A stretch of 51,259 bases of DNA from an uncultured Lachnospiraceae bacterium. GTDB lineage: Bacteria; Bacillota; Clostridia; Lachnospirales; Lachnospiraceae. Below are positions 40,070 to 49,406 of the stretch, piece by piece. Within the stretch, counting starts at the first letter, position 1, and each line of letters begins with the position of its first letter. Under the pieces are notes generated by a model. The model made no database searches. It saw nothing but the letters and a program-made list of their open reading frames with translations, and was not told the origin of the DNA. Location: assembly GCA_910586125.1 (NCBI GenBank), contig CAJUHP010000025.1:1-51259 (forward strand), in the 5' to 3' direction. The position numbers and the translations under genes were made by a program.

Positions 40070-41185
40070 ATGGAATTTATAAATTTGAAGAGACAATACG
40101 AGCGCTTAAAACCGGTCATCGACGCTTCGGTGCAGGAGATTATGGCGCAGGCCAGACTGATCGGCGGCAGAGAGGTGGGAGAATTTGAGGCCAGATTTGC
40201 GAAATACGTAGGCAGAAAACACTGTATTTCCTGCGGCAATGGGACGGACGCGCTGCTATTGGCCTGTCTGGCTTATGGGATCGGGCAGGGGGATGCGGTG
40301 TTCTGTCCGGATATGACCTTTATCGCATCGATTGAACCGGCCTGTATGCTGGGAGCGACGCCGGTATTTGTGGATATTGATGAAACGACCTACAATCTTT
40401 CGCCGCAGAAGCTGAAGGAGAAGATCCGCCAGGTAAAAGAGGAAGGAACATGTAAGCCCAAAGCGGTCGTCATGGTAGATTTTCTCGGAAATCCGGCCGA
40501 CGCGCAGGCCATCGCTTCGCTGTGCCGGGAAAACGATCTGATTTTGATCGAAGATTTCGCGCAGGGAACCGGAGGAATATACCGCGGGAAAAAATGCGGC
40601 AGTCTGGGCGATCTGGCATGTACCAGCTTTTTCCCCTCCAAGCCGCTTGGCTGCTATGGGGACGGCGGAGCCGTGTTTACGGATGACGATGCGACGGCGG
40701 AATTGATTCGTTCGTTTAAAGTCCATGGAAAGGGAAGCAGTAAATACGACAATGTGCGGATTGGCGTCAATTCGCGTCTGGATACCATACAGGCGGCGGT
40801 GCTGCTGGCGAAACTGGATATTCTGGAAGAGGAGATGGAGAGAAGGCAGGAGATCGCCGGACGGTACGATGAAGCATTTCGGGATGTGCTGCAGATTCCC
40901 TTTGTGGCAGAGGATTGCCGGAGCGCGTATGCCCAGTATGTACTTTTGGCGGGCAGCGGCGAAGAGAGAGGGAAGATTCTGGACGCGATGAAAACGGCGG
41001 GGATTCCGTCGCTTCTTTATTATCCGAAGGAATTGCATCGGATGGAGGCGTTTCACCGAGAACACGAGGAAGGCTACGCCAACGCGGCAAGATATGCCCA
41101 GTGCAATTTTGGAATACCGTTCTCGCCCTATTTGACAGAAGACGAGCAGGAGCTTGTGATTCAAGTGGTAAGAGGGGCGATATGA
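40070..41185 (+). CDS. WbpE-like DegT/DnrJ aminotransferase
   Basis: 371 residues from ATG 40070, with GGAGGA four bases upstream. PLP enzyme of the DegT/DnrJ/EryC1 family: HCISCGNGTDALLLACLAYG, LIEDFAQGTGGIYRGKKCGS and the PLP lysine in TSFFPSKPLGCYGDGGAVFT. RIGVNSRLDTIQAAVLLAKL is the usual dimer-interface motif. Neighbours on both sides suggest it transaminates the 3-oxo group of UDP-GlcNAc-3-ulosonate from the dehydrogenase below, the WbpE/WlbC reaction. Starts 19 nt after the acetyltransferase. Confidence 0.88.
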   Translation: MEFINLKRQYERLKPVIDASVQEIMAQARLIGGREVGEFEARFAKYVGRKHCISCGNGTDALLLACLAYGIGQGDAVFCPDMTFIASIEPACMLGATPVFVDIDETTYNLSPQKLKEKIRQVKEEGTCKPKAVVMVDFLGNPADAQAIASLCRENDLILIEDFAQGTGGIYRGKKCGSLGDLACTSFFPSKPLGCYGDGGAVFTDDDATAELIRSFKVHGKGSSKYDNVRIGVNSRLDTIQAAVLLAKLDILEEEMERRQEIAGRYDEAFRDVLQIPFVAEDCRSAYAQYVLLAGSGEERGKILDAMKTAGIPSLLYYPKELHRMEAFHREHEEGYANAARYAQCNFGIPFSPYLTEDEQELVIQVVRGAI

Positions 41186-41249
41186 GGAAGACCAAGAGTG
41201 AGGCTTTGGTTTCAGCGAAGCCAGGAACGGATTGCAGGAGGAAAACAAG

Positions 41250-42350
41250 ATGAAATATGCCTTGATCGGCTGCGGGCGGATTGCTGTCAATCACGTGAAA
41301 GCGGCTGTGAATAATAAGCTGGAGCTGGCCGCCGTCTGCGATCTCAGACCGGAGGCCATGGAGAATCTGCTGGAAAAACAAGGGCTGAAAGACGATCCAG
41401 CCATTCAGCGCTATACAGATTATGAAACTCTGATTCAGGAAAATCCGGATATAAAATTGATTAGTATCGCGTCGGAGAGCGGCAGTCACGCCGAGATCGC
41501 GCTGTGCTGTATCCGCCATGGCATTCATGTAATCATTGAGAAACCGATGGCGATGTCCATGAGAGACGCCGATGAGATTGTCCGGCTTGCCGCCGAAAAG
41601 GGCGTCAAGGTTGCGGCCTGTCATCAAAACCGATTCAATATTGCGGTTCAGAAAATGCGGGGCGCACTGGAAGCCGGCCGTTTTGGAACCCTGTCGCACG
41701 GTTCGGTTCATGTCCGCTGGAACCGGAATCAGGCTTACTATGACCAGGCAAGCTGGCGAGGGAAATGGGCCTCTGACGGCGGCGCTCTGATGAACCAGTG
41801 TATTCACGGCATTGATCTGCTTCGCTGGATGCTGGGGGGAGAGGTGGAGCAGGTTTACGGTGTCACAAGGCAGCGGTATCACAGCTATCTGGAGGCGGAG
41901 GACGTGGGAATGGCGGTCATTACGTTTCAAAACGGAGCGATAGGAACCATCGAAGGAACCGTCAATGTTTATCCGAAAAATTTGGAGGAGACGCTCTTTC
42001 TGTTTGGGGAAAACGGAACGGTAAAGCTGGGAGGAACATCGACGAATCAGATTGACGTGTGGGAATTTGCCAGCCGCAGACAGGAAGATGAGGAGAATCA
42101 GGGCTTGCAGGAGGCGACCAGCAACGTATACGGGAATGGGCATACCAGCCTGTTTGCCGATATGATTGACGCGATTGAAACGGACCGGGAACCGTATGTC
42201 AATGCGGTAGAGGGGCGGAAAGCGTTGGAGATGGTCCTGGCGATCTATAAGAGCCAGAAGACCGGGAAACCAGTGAAATTGCCCCTGAGCGATTTTGCAA
42301 GCGAAGATATGGCGGGTGAATTTGAATCTGGCCAGACAGCGGAGAAATAG
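41250..42350 (+). CDS. WbpB/WlbA-like Gfo/Idh/MocA oxidoreductase
   Basis: 366 residues from ATG 41250, with AGGAGG ahead. The Rossmann N-terminus is MKYALIGCGRIAVNHVKAAV; the catalytic EKPMAMSMRDADEIVRLAAE contains the EKP motif, and GGALMNQCIHGIDLLRWMLG carries the conserved active-site histidine. NRFNIAVQKMRGALEAGRFG matches WlbA-type enzymes. It would oxidise the 3-hydroxyl of UDP-N-acetylglucosaminuronic acid with NAD, giving the substrate of the aminotransferase upstream. The UDP-GlcNAc 6-dehydrogenase (WbpA) that must supply the pathway is not in the window. Confidence 0.87.
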   Translation: MKYALIGCGRIAVNHVKAAVNNKLELAAVCDLRPEAMENLLEKQGLKDDPAIQRYTDYETLIQENPDIKLISIASESGSHAEIALCCIRHGIHVIIEKPMAMSMRDADEIVRLAAEKGVKVAACHQNRFNIAVQKMRGALEAGRFGTLSHGSVHVRWNRNQAYYDQASWRGKWASDGGALMNQCIHGIDLLRWMLGGEVEQVYGVTRQRYHSYLEAEDVGMAVITFQNGAIGTIEGTVNVYPKNLEETLFLFGENGTVKLGGTSTNQIDVWEFASRRQEDEENQGLQEATSNVYGNGHTSLFADMIDAIETDREPYVNAVEGRKALEMVLAIYKSQKTGKPVKLPLSDFASEDMAGEFESGQTAEK

Positions 42351-42371
42351 AGATATAGGATTAAATAAAAA

Positions 42372-43532
42372 ATGAGATTACCCGTTATTTTAAGTAAGCT
42401 TTCCAATATACTGCAGCGAAGAGAAAATTCCTTGTTTACGTATCCGGTTAAAAAGCAAATGGAATTTATGGATAAACTGGGCACGCCGGAAAATGACTGG
42501 GAACGTTCTTATTTTCAATATCGGTGTCAGATGGAGTTAAACGGCAGGCTGATGGGGCTGTTTTTGAACCTGCTCTCCCTTCCGCTGATTCTTTATTATT
42601 CGGTGAAAAAATCCGATGCAATACAAAACCGCGGCTGTGAAGCGGTTTTTCTTTCGGAAAGAGCCTCGGTCCATGTGATACCGGAAGAACTGAAGCGAGA
42701 ATATACGTCGTGGATAACCAGAACAAAACACGGAGAATATTTTTCGGATTCGGATAAGAAGTATTTTAGAAAATTGGTCAGGAGATACCCGTTTTCCTGG
42801 CACTTTCTTTTGAAGTGTTTAATCAAAATAAGATTTTACAGTTATGAAATACAATGCAGCAGGCCGCAGGCTCTTGTGGTATGCGCGGAGTATTCGTATA
42901 CGGCATCGGTTTTATCCGATTATTGCAGGAGCCGCCAAGTAAAGCACGTGAATGTGATGCACGGAGAAAAATTGTTTCATATGGTGGACAGTTTTTTTCG
43001 GTTTGACCGATGCTATGTCTGGAATGAGGCGTATGTTCAGCTCTTCATCGCGCTGCGCGCCGAGAGCGGACAGTTTGTGGTCGCGCTGCCGGCGTCCATG
43101 AGGATAAAAGCAAGAGAAGAGATTTCAAAAGAAGTAGATTTTACTTATTATCTGGGCGCGGAGAAAAGGAAGGATCTGGAAAAGATCTCTAAGAGTCTGA
43201 GCGAAATACAAAAAAAAGGCTATACGGTGGCGGTGCGGCCTCACCCGATTTATTCGGATCTGCATGCGGTATCCGACCTATTTAAGGGGGCGGAAATAGA
43301 GGCGAAAGAGACGCTGGCGATTGAGAACTCCATCTTGAGGACAAGAAATGCGATATCAGGCTATTCCACTGTTTTAAGCCAGGCTTACAATGCCGGCGTC
43401 AATATTGTGATTGATGATGAAACCAATCCAGAGCATTACCGCAAGCTGAAGGAACTGCAATACAATGTGCTTTCATACAGACACCGGCTGCTCTCAGATC
43501 TCAGGAAAGAAATAGCCGGAGAAGAACATTGA
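42372..43532 (+). CDS. Putative GT-B-type glycosyltransferase, poorly recognised
   Basis: 386 residues. I do not recognise a named family. Features seen: a hydrophobic patch near residue 60 (GLFLNLLSLPLILYYS), RPQALVVCAEYSYTASVLSD, VKHVNVMHGEKLFHMVDSFF, a KKGYTVAVRPHPIYSD segment and a C-terminal NAISGYSTVLSQAYNAGVNI. The H-G-E and R-P-H-P motifs with an SGYSTVL serine segment resemble those of capsule polymerising enzymes such as polysialyltransferase-like and CDP-glycerol-transferase-like GT-B proteins. A sialyl/legionaminyl-type transferase would suit the locus, but this is inference. It overlaps the flippase start. Confidence 0.5.
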   Translation: MRLPVILSKLSNILQRRENSLFTYPVKKQMEFMDKLGTPENDWERSYFQYRCQMELNGRLMGLFLNLLSLPLILYYSVKKSDAIQNRGCEAVFLSERASVHVIPEELKREYTSWITRTKHGEYFSDSDKKYFRKLVRRYPFSWHFLLKCLIKIRFYSYEIQCSRPQALVVCAEYSYTASVLSDYCRSRQVKHVNVMHGEKLFHMVDSFFRFDRCYVWNEAYVQLFIALRAESGQFVVALPASMRIKAREEISKEVDFTYYLGAEKRKDLEKISKSLSEIQKKGYTVAVRPHPIYSDLHAVSDLFKGAEIEAKETLAIENSILRTRNAISGYSTVLSQAYNAGVNIVIDDETNPEHYRKLKELQYNVLSYRHRLLSDLRKEIAGEEH

Positions 43533-44941
43533 AAAAGATAAATCTAATCATCCATGCGTTCGCCTATATTTTCGGCTCTTTCTTTATTCAGGGAATCCGG
43601 TTTTTGACGCTGCCGTTCTTTTCTAAAATCATGCAGCCGTCGGAGTATGGGCTTTTGTCTTCGTATGAGACCTGGGTCAGTATCATGACGATCTTAGTGG
43701 GTTTGCAGACGGCTCCGACGATTGACAATGCCTGGGTAGATTACGGCGAGCGGTATGTTTCAGATTATGTAAATAAAATAAAAAAGGCAGGGATGATTTC
43801 CGCCTCAGGATTTCTGCTGGTCAGTTTTGTTTTTAGAACTTATCTGGAGCGCACATTTGAACTTCCCTATCTATATCTGGCGGCAGGCATTTTACAGTGT
43901 CTGTTTGTGTATTTTATGACGCTTCTGATTACGAAATACAGGCTGAACGGCCGCGCCGGATTATATCTGATCTATTCCATTGCCAATTCGGTGCTCTCCA
44001 TTGGATTGGGAATGGTTTTTGTGTATTGTATGCCGGCGGACAAGCATGTGGGCAGAATTCTTTCCTCCGTGATCGCGGCCGGCCTGGTAGGGGGAATAGC
44101 GGCGGCGGCCATTGTGCGGGAGTTTAAAAAGGAGAAAGCGTCTTTGGAGATATCTGCTCTGCGGTATGCCCTGGGGCTTTCCTTTCCCCTGATTTTCCAT
44201 GCCTTTGGCTCCATTATCATGACAAAGCTTGACCAGATGATGCTGCTGAAGATGGCGGGGCGTTCCACGATGGGCATATACAGCTACGGAACCAATTTCG
44301 GCCATATCATCTATGTTTTTGTCAATGCCTGCAACCTGGCCTACACGCCGTATTATTATCGGATGAAAAAAGAGGGAGAGGACGCGAAAATTGTTCGGAT
44401 TAACCGCTTTTATATGAAAGTGCTGCTGTCGGGGCTGGGCGGCCTGGTGCTGCTGCTGCCGGAGATTATCTATATTATGAGCGGAGAAGCGTACTACGAG
44501 GCGGTTTATTATGCGCCGCTTTTGGCTTTGAGCTTTATGATCAATTTTCTGTATACGTTTCCGGTCAATTTTGAATTTTATCATAAAAAGACAAAGTATA
44601 TTGCATATGCCACGATTGGAACAGGGGTGATGAATGTGATTTTAAACGCCCTTCTGATTCCTCGGTTTATGGGAGTGGGAGCGGCGTTGGCCACGCTTTG
44701 TTCTACCTTTATCCAGTTTTTGATTCATTATGCCGTGGCAAAATATGGAATCGGCGGGTATGAAATGAAAGGCAGGGAGTTTGCCTTCCCGTTATTTTTT
44801 ATTGTTCTCATAGCCGTTTTGTATTATGTGTGGCTCGATCAGACGCTTGTGCGGATCGGGCTGGTCGCTGTGCTGCTGCTCTATGTTCTGTGGGAGGTGT
44901 ACAGAAACAGAAAGACTGTCTCATGGCTGAGGCAGCAGTGA
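43529..44941 (+). CDS. Oligosaccharide flippase (Wzx-like, MATE/MVF fold)
   Basis: 470 residues, about fourteen transmembrane helices. It begins AYIFGSFFIQGIRFLTLPFF followed by SKIMQPSEYGLLSSYETWVS, typical of the polysaccharide biosynthesis protein family. Start TTG 43529 overlaps the previous gene's TGA (TTGA), with CCGGAGAAG upstream. It flips lipid-linked repeat units to the outer face of the membrane. No Wzy polymerase was recognised in the window, though it may lie beyond the end. Confidence 0.9.
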   Translation: MKKINLIIHAFAYIFGSFFIQGIRFLTLPFFSKIMQPSEYGLLSSYETWVSIMTILVGLQTAPTIDNAWVDYGERYVSDYVNKIKKAGMISASGFLLVSFVFRTYLERTFELPYLYLAAGILQCLFVYFMTLLITKYRLNGRAGLYLIYSIANSVLSIGLGMVFVYCMPADKHVGRILSSVIAAGLVGGIAAAAIVREFKKEKASLEISALRYALGLSFPLIFHAFGSIIMTKLDQMMLLKMAGRSTMGIYSYGTNFGHIIYVFVNACNLAYTPYYYRMKKEGEDAKIVRINRFYMKVLLSGLGGLVLLLPEIIYIMSGEAYYEAVYYAPLLALSFMINFLYTFPVNFEFYHKKTKYIAYATIGTGVMNVILNALLIPRFMGVGAALATLCSTFIQFLIHYAVAKYGIGGYEMKGREFAFPLFFIVLIAVLYYVWLDQTLVRIGLVAVLLLYVLWEVYRNRKTVSWLRQQ

Positions 44942-44974
44942 GAAAAAAATAAAGATGCGAGGGAGATCGACAGA

Positions 44975-45955
44975 ATGGAAAAATTATTGGTGACGGGCGC
45001 CGACGGTTTTATCGGCAGCCATCTGACAGAGGAACTGGTGAAAAAAGGATATGAAGTGAAAGCCTTTGCCTACTATAATTCCTTCAATACTTGGGGATGG
45101 CTGGACACGCTGCCGAAACGCATTATGGATCAGGTGGAGGTCTTCTGCGGGGATATCCGGGACGCAAACGGCGTCAGGGAGGCGATGAGAGGATGCGGCA
45201 GCGTATTTCATCTGGCAGCTCTGATCGCGATTCCATTCAGCTATCATTCGCCGGATACCTATGTGGATACCAATGTAAAAGGGACGCTGAATATTCTGCA
45301 GGCGGCCAGAGAGTTTGGGGTGAATCGTGTTCTTGTCACGTCCACTTCCGAAGTTTATGGGACGGCAAAGTATGTTCCGATGGATGAAAACCATCCGTTT
45401 CAGGGACAGTCGCCATACTCTGCGACAAAGATCGGCGCCGACCGTCTGGCCGAATCGTTTTACCGGAGCTTTGGCCTGCCCGTGACAATCGTGCGCCCCT
45501 TTAACACCTATGGGCCGCGGCAGTCTGCCCGGGCGGTTATTCCGACTATTATCACGCAGCTTCTGGCCGGTAAAAAAGAAATCCGGCTGGGAGCGCTGTC
45601 TCCCACCAGGGATTTTAATTATGTGAAGGATACGGCAAACGGGTTTTATGAAATTTATCGCTCAGAAAAAACCGTCGGCCAGGAAATCAATATTGCGACG
45701 CAGCGGGAGATCTCGATTGGAGAACTGGCAGAGGAGCTGATCCGCCAGATCAATCCCCAGGCTGCGATTGTCTGCGATGAACAGCGTCTGCGCCCGGAAA
45801 AAAGTGAGGTAAATCGTCTGCTCGGCTGCAATGAAAAGATAATGCGTCTGACTGACTGGCGGCCGCAATATTCCTTTGAGCAGGGAATTGCAGAGACAAT
45901 CACGTTTTTGAGAGAAAATTTGGATCGATATAAGACGGAAATCTATAACCTGTAA
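44975..45955 (+). CDS. legB: LegB-type nucleotide-sugar 4,6-dehydratase
   Basis: 326 residues of the extended SDR family. NAD motif LLVTGADGFIGSHLTEELVK; active-site YSATKIGADRLAESFYRSFG (YxxxK) with TSTSEVYGTA ahead. FNTWGWLDTLPKRIMDQVEV and FHLAALIAIPFSYHSPDTYV are diagnostic of LegB, the 4,6-dehydratase of legionaminic acid synthesis. It acts on GDP-GlcNAc in Campylobacter (or UDP-GlcNAc in other pathways); the PtmE homolog downstream favours the GDP route. First gene of the nonulosonate group, 33 nt after the flippase. Confidence 0.9.
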   Translation: MEKLLVTGADGFIGSHLTEELVKKGYEVKAFAYYNSFNTWGWLDTLPKRIMDQVEVFCGDIRDANGVREAMRGCGSVFHLAALIAIPFSYHSPDTYVDTNVKGTLNILQAAREFGVNRVLVTSTSEVYGTAKYVPMDENHPFQGQSPYSATKIGADRLAESFYRSFGLPVTIVRPFNTYGPRQSARAVIPTIITQLLAGKKEIRLGALSPTRDFNYVKDTANGFYEIYRSEKTVGQEINIATQREISIGELAEELIRQINPQAAIVCDEQRLRPEKSEVNRLLGCNEKIMRLTDWRPQYSFEQGIAETITFLRENLDRYKTEIYNL

Positions 45956-46045
45956 TAGAACCATTTTATCATGCACAAAAATCATGGACAGAGTGTCCCG
46001 GTATGCCCTGGACATGCGGACAAACAGAGGAGAGGAGAACATAGT

Positions 46046-47167
46046 ATGCGATACTGTACAAAATGTGTGATGCCGGATACCAGACCGGGAATCACATTTG
46101 ATGAAAAGGGAGTCTGCGCGGCCTGCCAGTCCTATGCCAGAAGGGCTTTGATCGACTGGGAAAAACGCTACAGAGAACTGGAATTGCTCTGCGATCAATA
46201 CAGAGGCTGCAACGGGGACGGATATGACTGTGCAATCGCGGTTTCCGGCGGAAAAGATTCTCACTATCAGGTGCATCTGATGAAGAATGTGATGGGGATG
46301 AATCCGATTTTGTTTTCGGTGGAAGACAACTTTCCGATGACCAATGCAGGACAGCATAATCTGAAAAATATATCGGAGGAATTTGGGTGCAGTATCGTGA
46401 GCCTGAAGCCGGATATCCGGGCGCAGAAGAAGCTGATGCGCTATATGTTTGAAACCTACGGAAAACCGACCTGGTATATCGACCGGTTGATTTACACCTA
46501 TCCTCTGCACATGGCGGTCAAATTCCAAACGCCGCTGCTGGTATATGGTGAGAACGTCAGCTATGAATACGGCGGGGCGGATTACGTGGAAACCTATTCG
46601 GCAAAAGAGCAGTTGAAAAACGGCGTTGCCTCCGATATGGACGAGCAGGAGCTGATCTGGAAAGGGGGAGTGACAGCCAGGGATTTGTTTATGACAAAAG
46701 CGCCGTCGATGGAAGAGATGGACCGTCTGGACCCCATGTATCTGTCCTATTTTATTCCCTGGAACAGCTTTGCAAATTATGAATTCGCGAAAAAGCACGG
46801 TTTTCATGATCTGACGCATGAGTGGGACAGAACGCATCATGTGGAAAATTTTGATCAGATTGACAGCCGGGCCTATCTGGTGCATTCCTGGCTGAAATAC
46901 CCGAAATTCGGTCATGGGGCCGCGACGGACTACTCTTCGAGGATGGTGCGCTACGGCATGGTCAGCCGCAGCGAAGCCATACAGATGGTGCGTGATCATG
47001 ACCACAAGCTGGACCCGGCCTGTGTGAAGGATTTCTGTGCGTTTTTAGGTTACAGGGAGACGGAGTTCTGGGAGATTATGGACCGGCTGTACAACCGTGA
47101 TATTTTCACAAAAGATTCGGCCGGCGCATGGGTTTTAAAAAATCCGGTCTGGAACGAAAACGAATGA
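46046..47167 (+). CDS. N-acetyl sugar amidotransferase (WbpG/PseA type)
   Basis: 373 residues from ATG 46046, with AGGAGAGGAG upstream; the earlier frame at 45971 lacks an RBS. The N-terminal zinc-binding part is YCTKCVMPDTRPGITFDEKG followed by CAACQSY. The ATP pyrophosphatase P-loop is IAVSGGKDSHYQVHLMKNVM. These enzymes turn an N-acetyl group into an acetamidino group using ammonia from a glutaminase partner (HisH/HisF-like), which is not seen in the window. Placement between legB and legC suggests that the nonulosonate, or the diacetamido-uronate, carries an acetamidino group. Confidence 0.87.
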   Translation: MRYCTKCVMPDTRPGITFDEKGVCAACQSYARRALIDWEKRYRELELLCDQYRGCNGDGYDCAIAVSGGKDSHYQVHLMKNVMGMNPILFSVEDNFPMTNAGQHNLKNISEEFGCSIVSLKPDIRAQKKLMRYMFETYGKPTWYIDRLIYTYPLHMAVKFQTPLLVYGENVSYEYGGADYVETYSAKEQLKNGVASDMDEQELIWKGGVTARDLFMTKAPSMEEMDRLDPMYLSYFIPWNSFANYEFAKKHGFHDLTHEWDRTHHVENFDQIDSRAYLVHSWLKYPKFGHGAATDYSSRMVRYGMVSRSEAIQMVRDHDHKLDPACVKDFCAFLGYRETEFWEIMDRLYNRDIFTKDSAGAWVLKNPVWNENE

Positions 47168-47171
47168 CGGT

Positions 47172-48341
47172 GTGAGGGATTGTGTCATGGATAAAAAATG
47201 GATACCGTTGTCGGTTCCCAACCTGAAAGGGAATGAACAAAAGTATGTGACGGACGCGATTGAGACGGAGTGGGTGTCCACTGCGGGGCCGTACGTCGAA
47301 CTGTTTGAAAAGAAAATTGCGGAATATGTCTGTGTTCCGGCCGCCGTTTCCTGCCAGAACGGAACTTCGGGCCTGCATATCGCTTTATTGCTCAGCGGTG
47401 TTTCGAGGGAGGATGAGGTGCTGGTTCCGACCCTGACCTTTATTGCGGCGGTCAATCCGGTAAAATATATCGGCGCGTCCCCTGTATTTATGGACTGCGA
47501 CGATTCGCTGTGCCTGGACCCGCAGAAACTGGAACGCTTCTGCCGGGAAGAATGCACGCTCCGGGACGGCAGACTGATCGACAGACAGACGGGGCGGCAG
47601 GTAAAAGCGCTGGTGGTGGTTCATGTGTTCGGCAATATGGCGGATATGGAAAGCATTATGGAAATTGCCGCCCGGTACCATCTGAAGGTGGTGGAGGACG
47701 CCACGGAGGCGCTGGGAACGTATTACCGCGGCAAAAGGTATGCCGGAAAGTATGCCGGTACCATCGGAGACATAGGAGTGTACAGCTTTAACGGGAACAA
47801 GATCATCACGACCGGCGGGGGAGGCATGATTGTCTCGCGGGATGCGGATGTGTTAAGACATGCCAGACATTTGACGACGCAGGCAAAAGCAGACGAGGCA
47901 AACTTTATTCATGATGAGATCGGCTACAACTACCGCATGACAAATCTTCAGGCGGCGATGGGTCTGGCCCAGTTGGAGCAGTTGGAGGATTTTATTAGAA
48001 TAAAACAGGATAATTATGAGCGGTATCAGGCGGCAGTCCGAAAGATACCTGGCCTGCGTCTTCTTCCCGTCCGGGATGATATCCGTTCCAATCACTGGTT
48101 CTATGCGCTTTTCTGCGAGGACGGCTATCCCCTCAGCCGGGATGGGCTGATTGAGAGACTAAAAGAAAATCAGATTCAGTCCAGGCCAATCTGGGGATTG
48201 ATCCATGAACAGGCGCCCTACCAGAAGGAGCGGGCGTATGACATAGAGAGAGCCAAAGAATACTGGAAGCATGTGGTGAACGTCCCCTGCAGTACCAGTC
48301 TGACGGCGGATGAAGTCGGTCAGGTTGCCGCTCTTTTATAG
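47172..48341 (+). CDS. legC: LegC-type aminotransferase
   Basis: 389 residues (47172-48341). DegT/DnrJ family, LegC branch: WIPLSVPNLKGNEQKYVTDA followed by IETEWVSTAGPYVELFE, SCQNGTSGLHIALLLSGVSR, VEDATEALGTYYRGKRYAGK and the PLP lysine in YSFNGNKIITTGGGGMIVSR. It transaminates the 4-keto product of LegB, giving the 4-amino sugar later acetylated by LegH. The start ATG 47199 (MDKKW at 47199) is possible too, but the GTG/ATG choice near 47187-47199 depends on weak RBS sequence GTGAGGGA; homologs begin near residue 6. Confidence 0.85.
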   Translation: MRDCVMDKKWIPLSVPNLKGNEQKYVTDAIETEWVSTAGPYVELFEKKIAEYVCVPAAVSCQNGTSGLHIALLLSGVSREDEVLVPTLTFIAAVNPVKYIGASPVFMDCDDSLCLDPQKLERFCREECTLRDGRLIDRQTGRQVKALVVVHVFGNMADMESIMEIAARYHLKVVEDATEALGTYYRGKRYAGKYAGTIGDIGVYSFNGNKIITTGGGGMIVSRDADVLRHARHLTTQAKADEANFIHDEIGYNYRMTNLQAAMGLAQLEQLEDFIRIKQDNYERYQAAVRKIPGLRLLPVRDDIRSNHWFYALFCEDGYPLSRDGLIERLKENQIQSRPIWGLIHEQAPYQKERAYDIERAKEYWKHVVNVPCSTSLTADEVGQVAALL

Positions 48342-48353
48342 ATGGGGGCGTCT

Positions 48354-49406
48354 ATGGATATAAAGAAAATGATTATTTCGCAGGAGGCCACCATTCTGGA
48401 AGCGATGCAGGCGATAGATGATAACTCCAGAAAACAGCTTTTTGTCGTGAAGGATGAAAAACTGATGGCGGCCATCTCGGACGGGGATATCCGAAGATGG
48501 CTGCTGCGGGGCGGCAGTCTGGAAGATAAAGTCTGTCGGGCTGCCAACTACCATCCCCAAACCGTAACGGAGCAGGAAGCCGGCATGGCCTGGGAACTCA
48601 TGGTCAAAAAAGAGGTGGATGTGATACCGGTGATTGATGAGAGCGGAAGAATCCGGGATGTGATTTGCCGCAAGGATACGGCTTCTGAACACAGTCCTGT
48701 TTTTAAGGAGAATGTCCCTGTGGTAATCATGGCCGGGGGATTGGGAACCCGTCTGTATCCCTACACCAAGATCCTTCCCAAACCGCTGATACCAATCGGT
48801 GATATCCCGATTACCGAACATATTATGAATCGTTTCCGCCGGTTTGGCTGCCGGGATTTTTACCTCATTGTCAATCATAAGAAAAATATGATTAAAGCGT
48901 ATTATAACGAGATTGAGAAGGATTATAACATCTACTTTGTGGAGGAAGAGCGGCCGCTGGGAACGGGAGGCGGTGTCCGGCTTTTAAAAGAGCGGCTTGC
49001 CTCCACATTTATTCTGACCAACTGCGATACGTTGATCGAGGTGGATTACACAAAAATCGTTGCAGAACACAGAAAAAAGGGCAATGCTGTGACGATGATC
49101 TGCTCTTTGAAAAACTTTGATATTCCCTACGGCGTGGTGGAGATCGGAGAAAATGGTTCCATAGCCGCCATGAGAGAGAAACCGCATTACTCGTTTTTTA
49201 CCAATACCGGCACATACATTGTCGAGCCTAAAATCATGGACGATATCGGGGAAAATGAAGAAATTGGATTTCCCGATGTGATACGCCGCGTCAAAGAAGC
49301 CGGTCAGAATGCGGGCGTCTATCCGGTCAATGAAAAAGCCTGGCTGGACATGGGCCAGTTTGATTCGATGGAAGAGATGAAAGAGCGGCTGGGAGTCGGC
49401 GTATGA
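48354..49406 (+). CDS. ptmE: PtmE-like sugar-1-phosphate guanylyltransferase with CBS pair
   Basis: 350 residues from ATG 48354; an in-frame ATG 48342 sits on the legC stop and lacks an RBS, whereas GGGGGC precedes 48354. Two N-terminal CBS domains (residues 1 to about 115) are followed by the nucleotidyltransferase VVIMAGGLGTRLYPYTKILP KPLIP and LTNCDTLIEVDYTKI. This architecture is that of PtmE, which makes GDP-glucosamine in the Campylobacter legionaminic acid pathway. Its presence indicates a GDP-linked route. Confidence 0.85.
   Translation: MDIKKMIISQEATILEAMQAIDDNSRKQLFVVKDEKLMAAISDGDIRRWLLRGGSLEDKVCRAANYHPQTVTEQEAGMAWELMVKKEVDVIPVIDESGRIRDVICRKDTASEHSPVFKENVPVVIMAGGLGTRLYPYTKILPKPLIPIGDIPITEHIMNRFRRFGCRDFYLIVNHKKNMIKAYYNEIEKDYNIYFVEEERPLGTGGGVRLLKERLASTFILTNCDTLIEVDYTKIVAEHRKKGNAVTMICSLKNFDIPYGVVEIGENGSIAAMREKPHYSFFTNTGTYIVEPKIMDDIGENEEIGFPDVIRRVKEAGQNAGVYPVNEKAWLDMGQFDSMEEMKERLGVGV

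Noticed and set aside
40767..42143. 458-codon minus-strand frame across the aminotransferase and oxidoreductase genes
   Set aside because: Spans two real plus-strand genes and has no RBS or recognisable motif.
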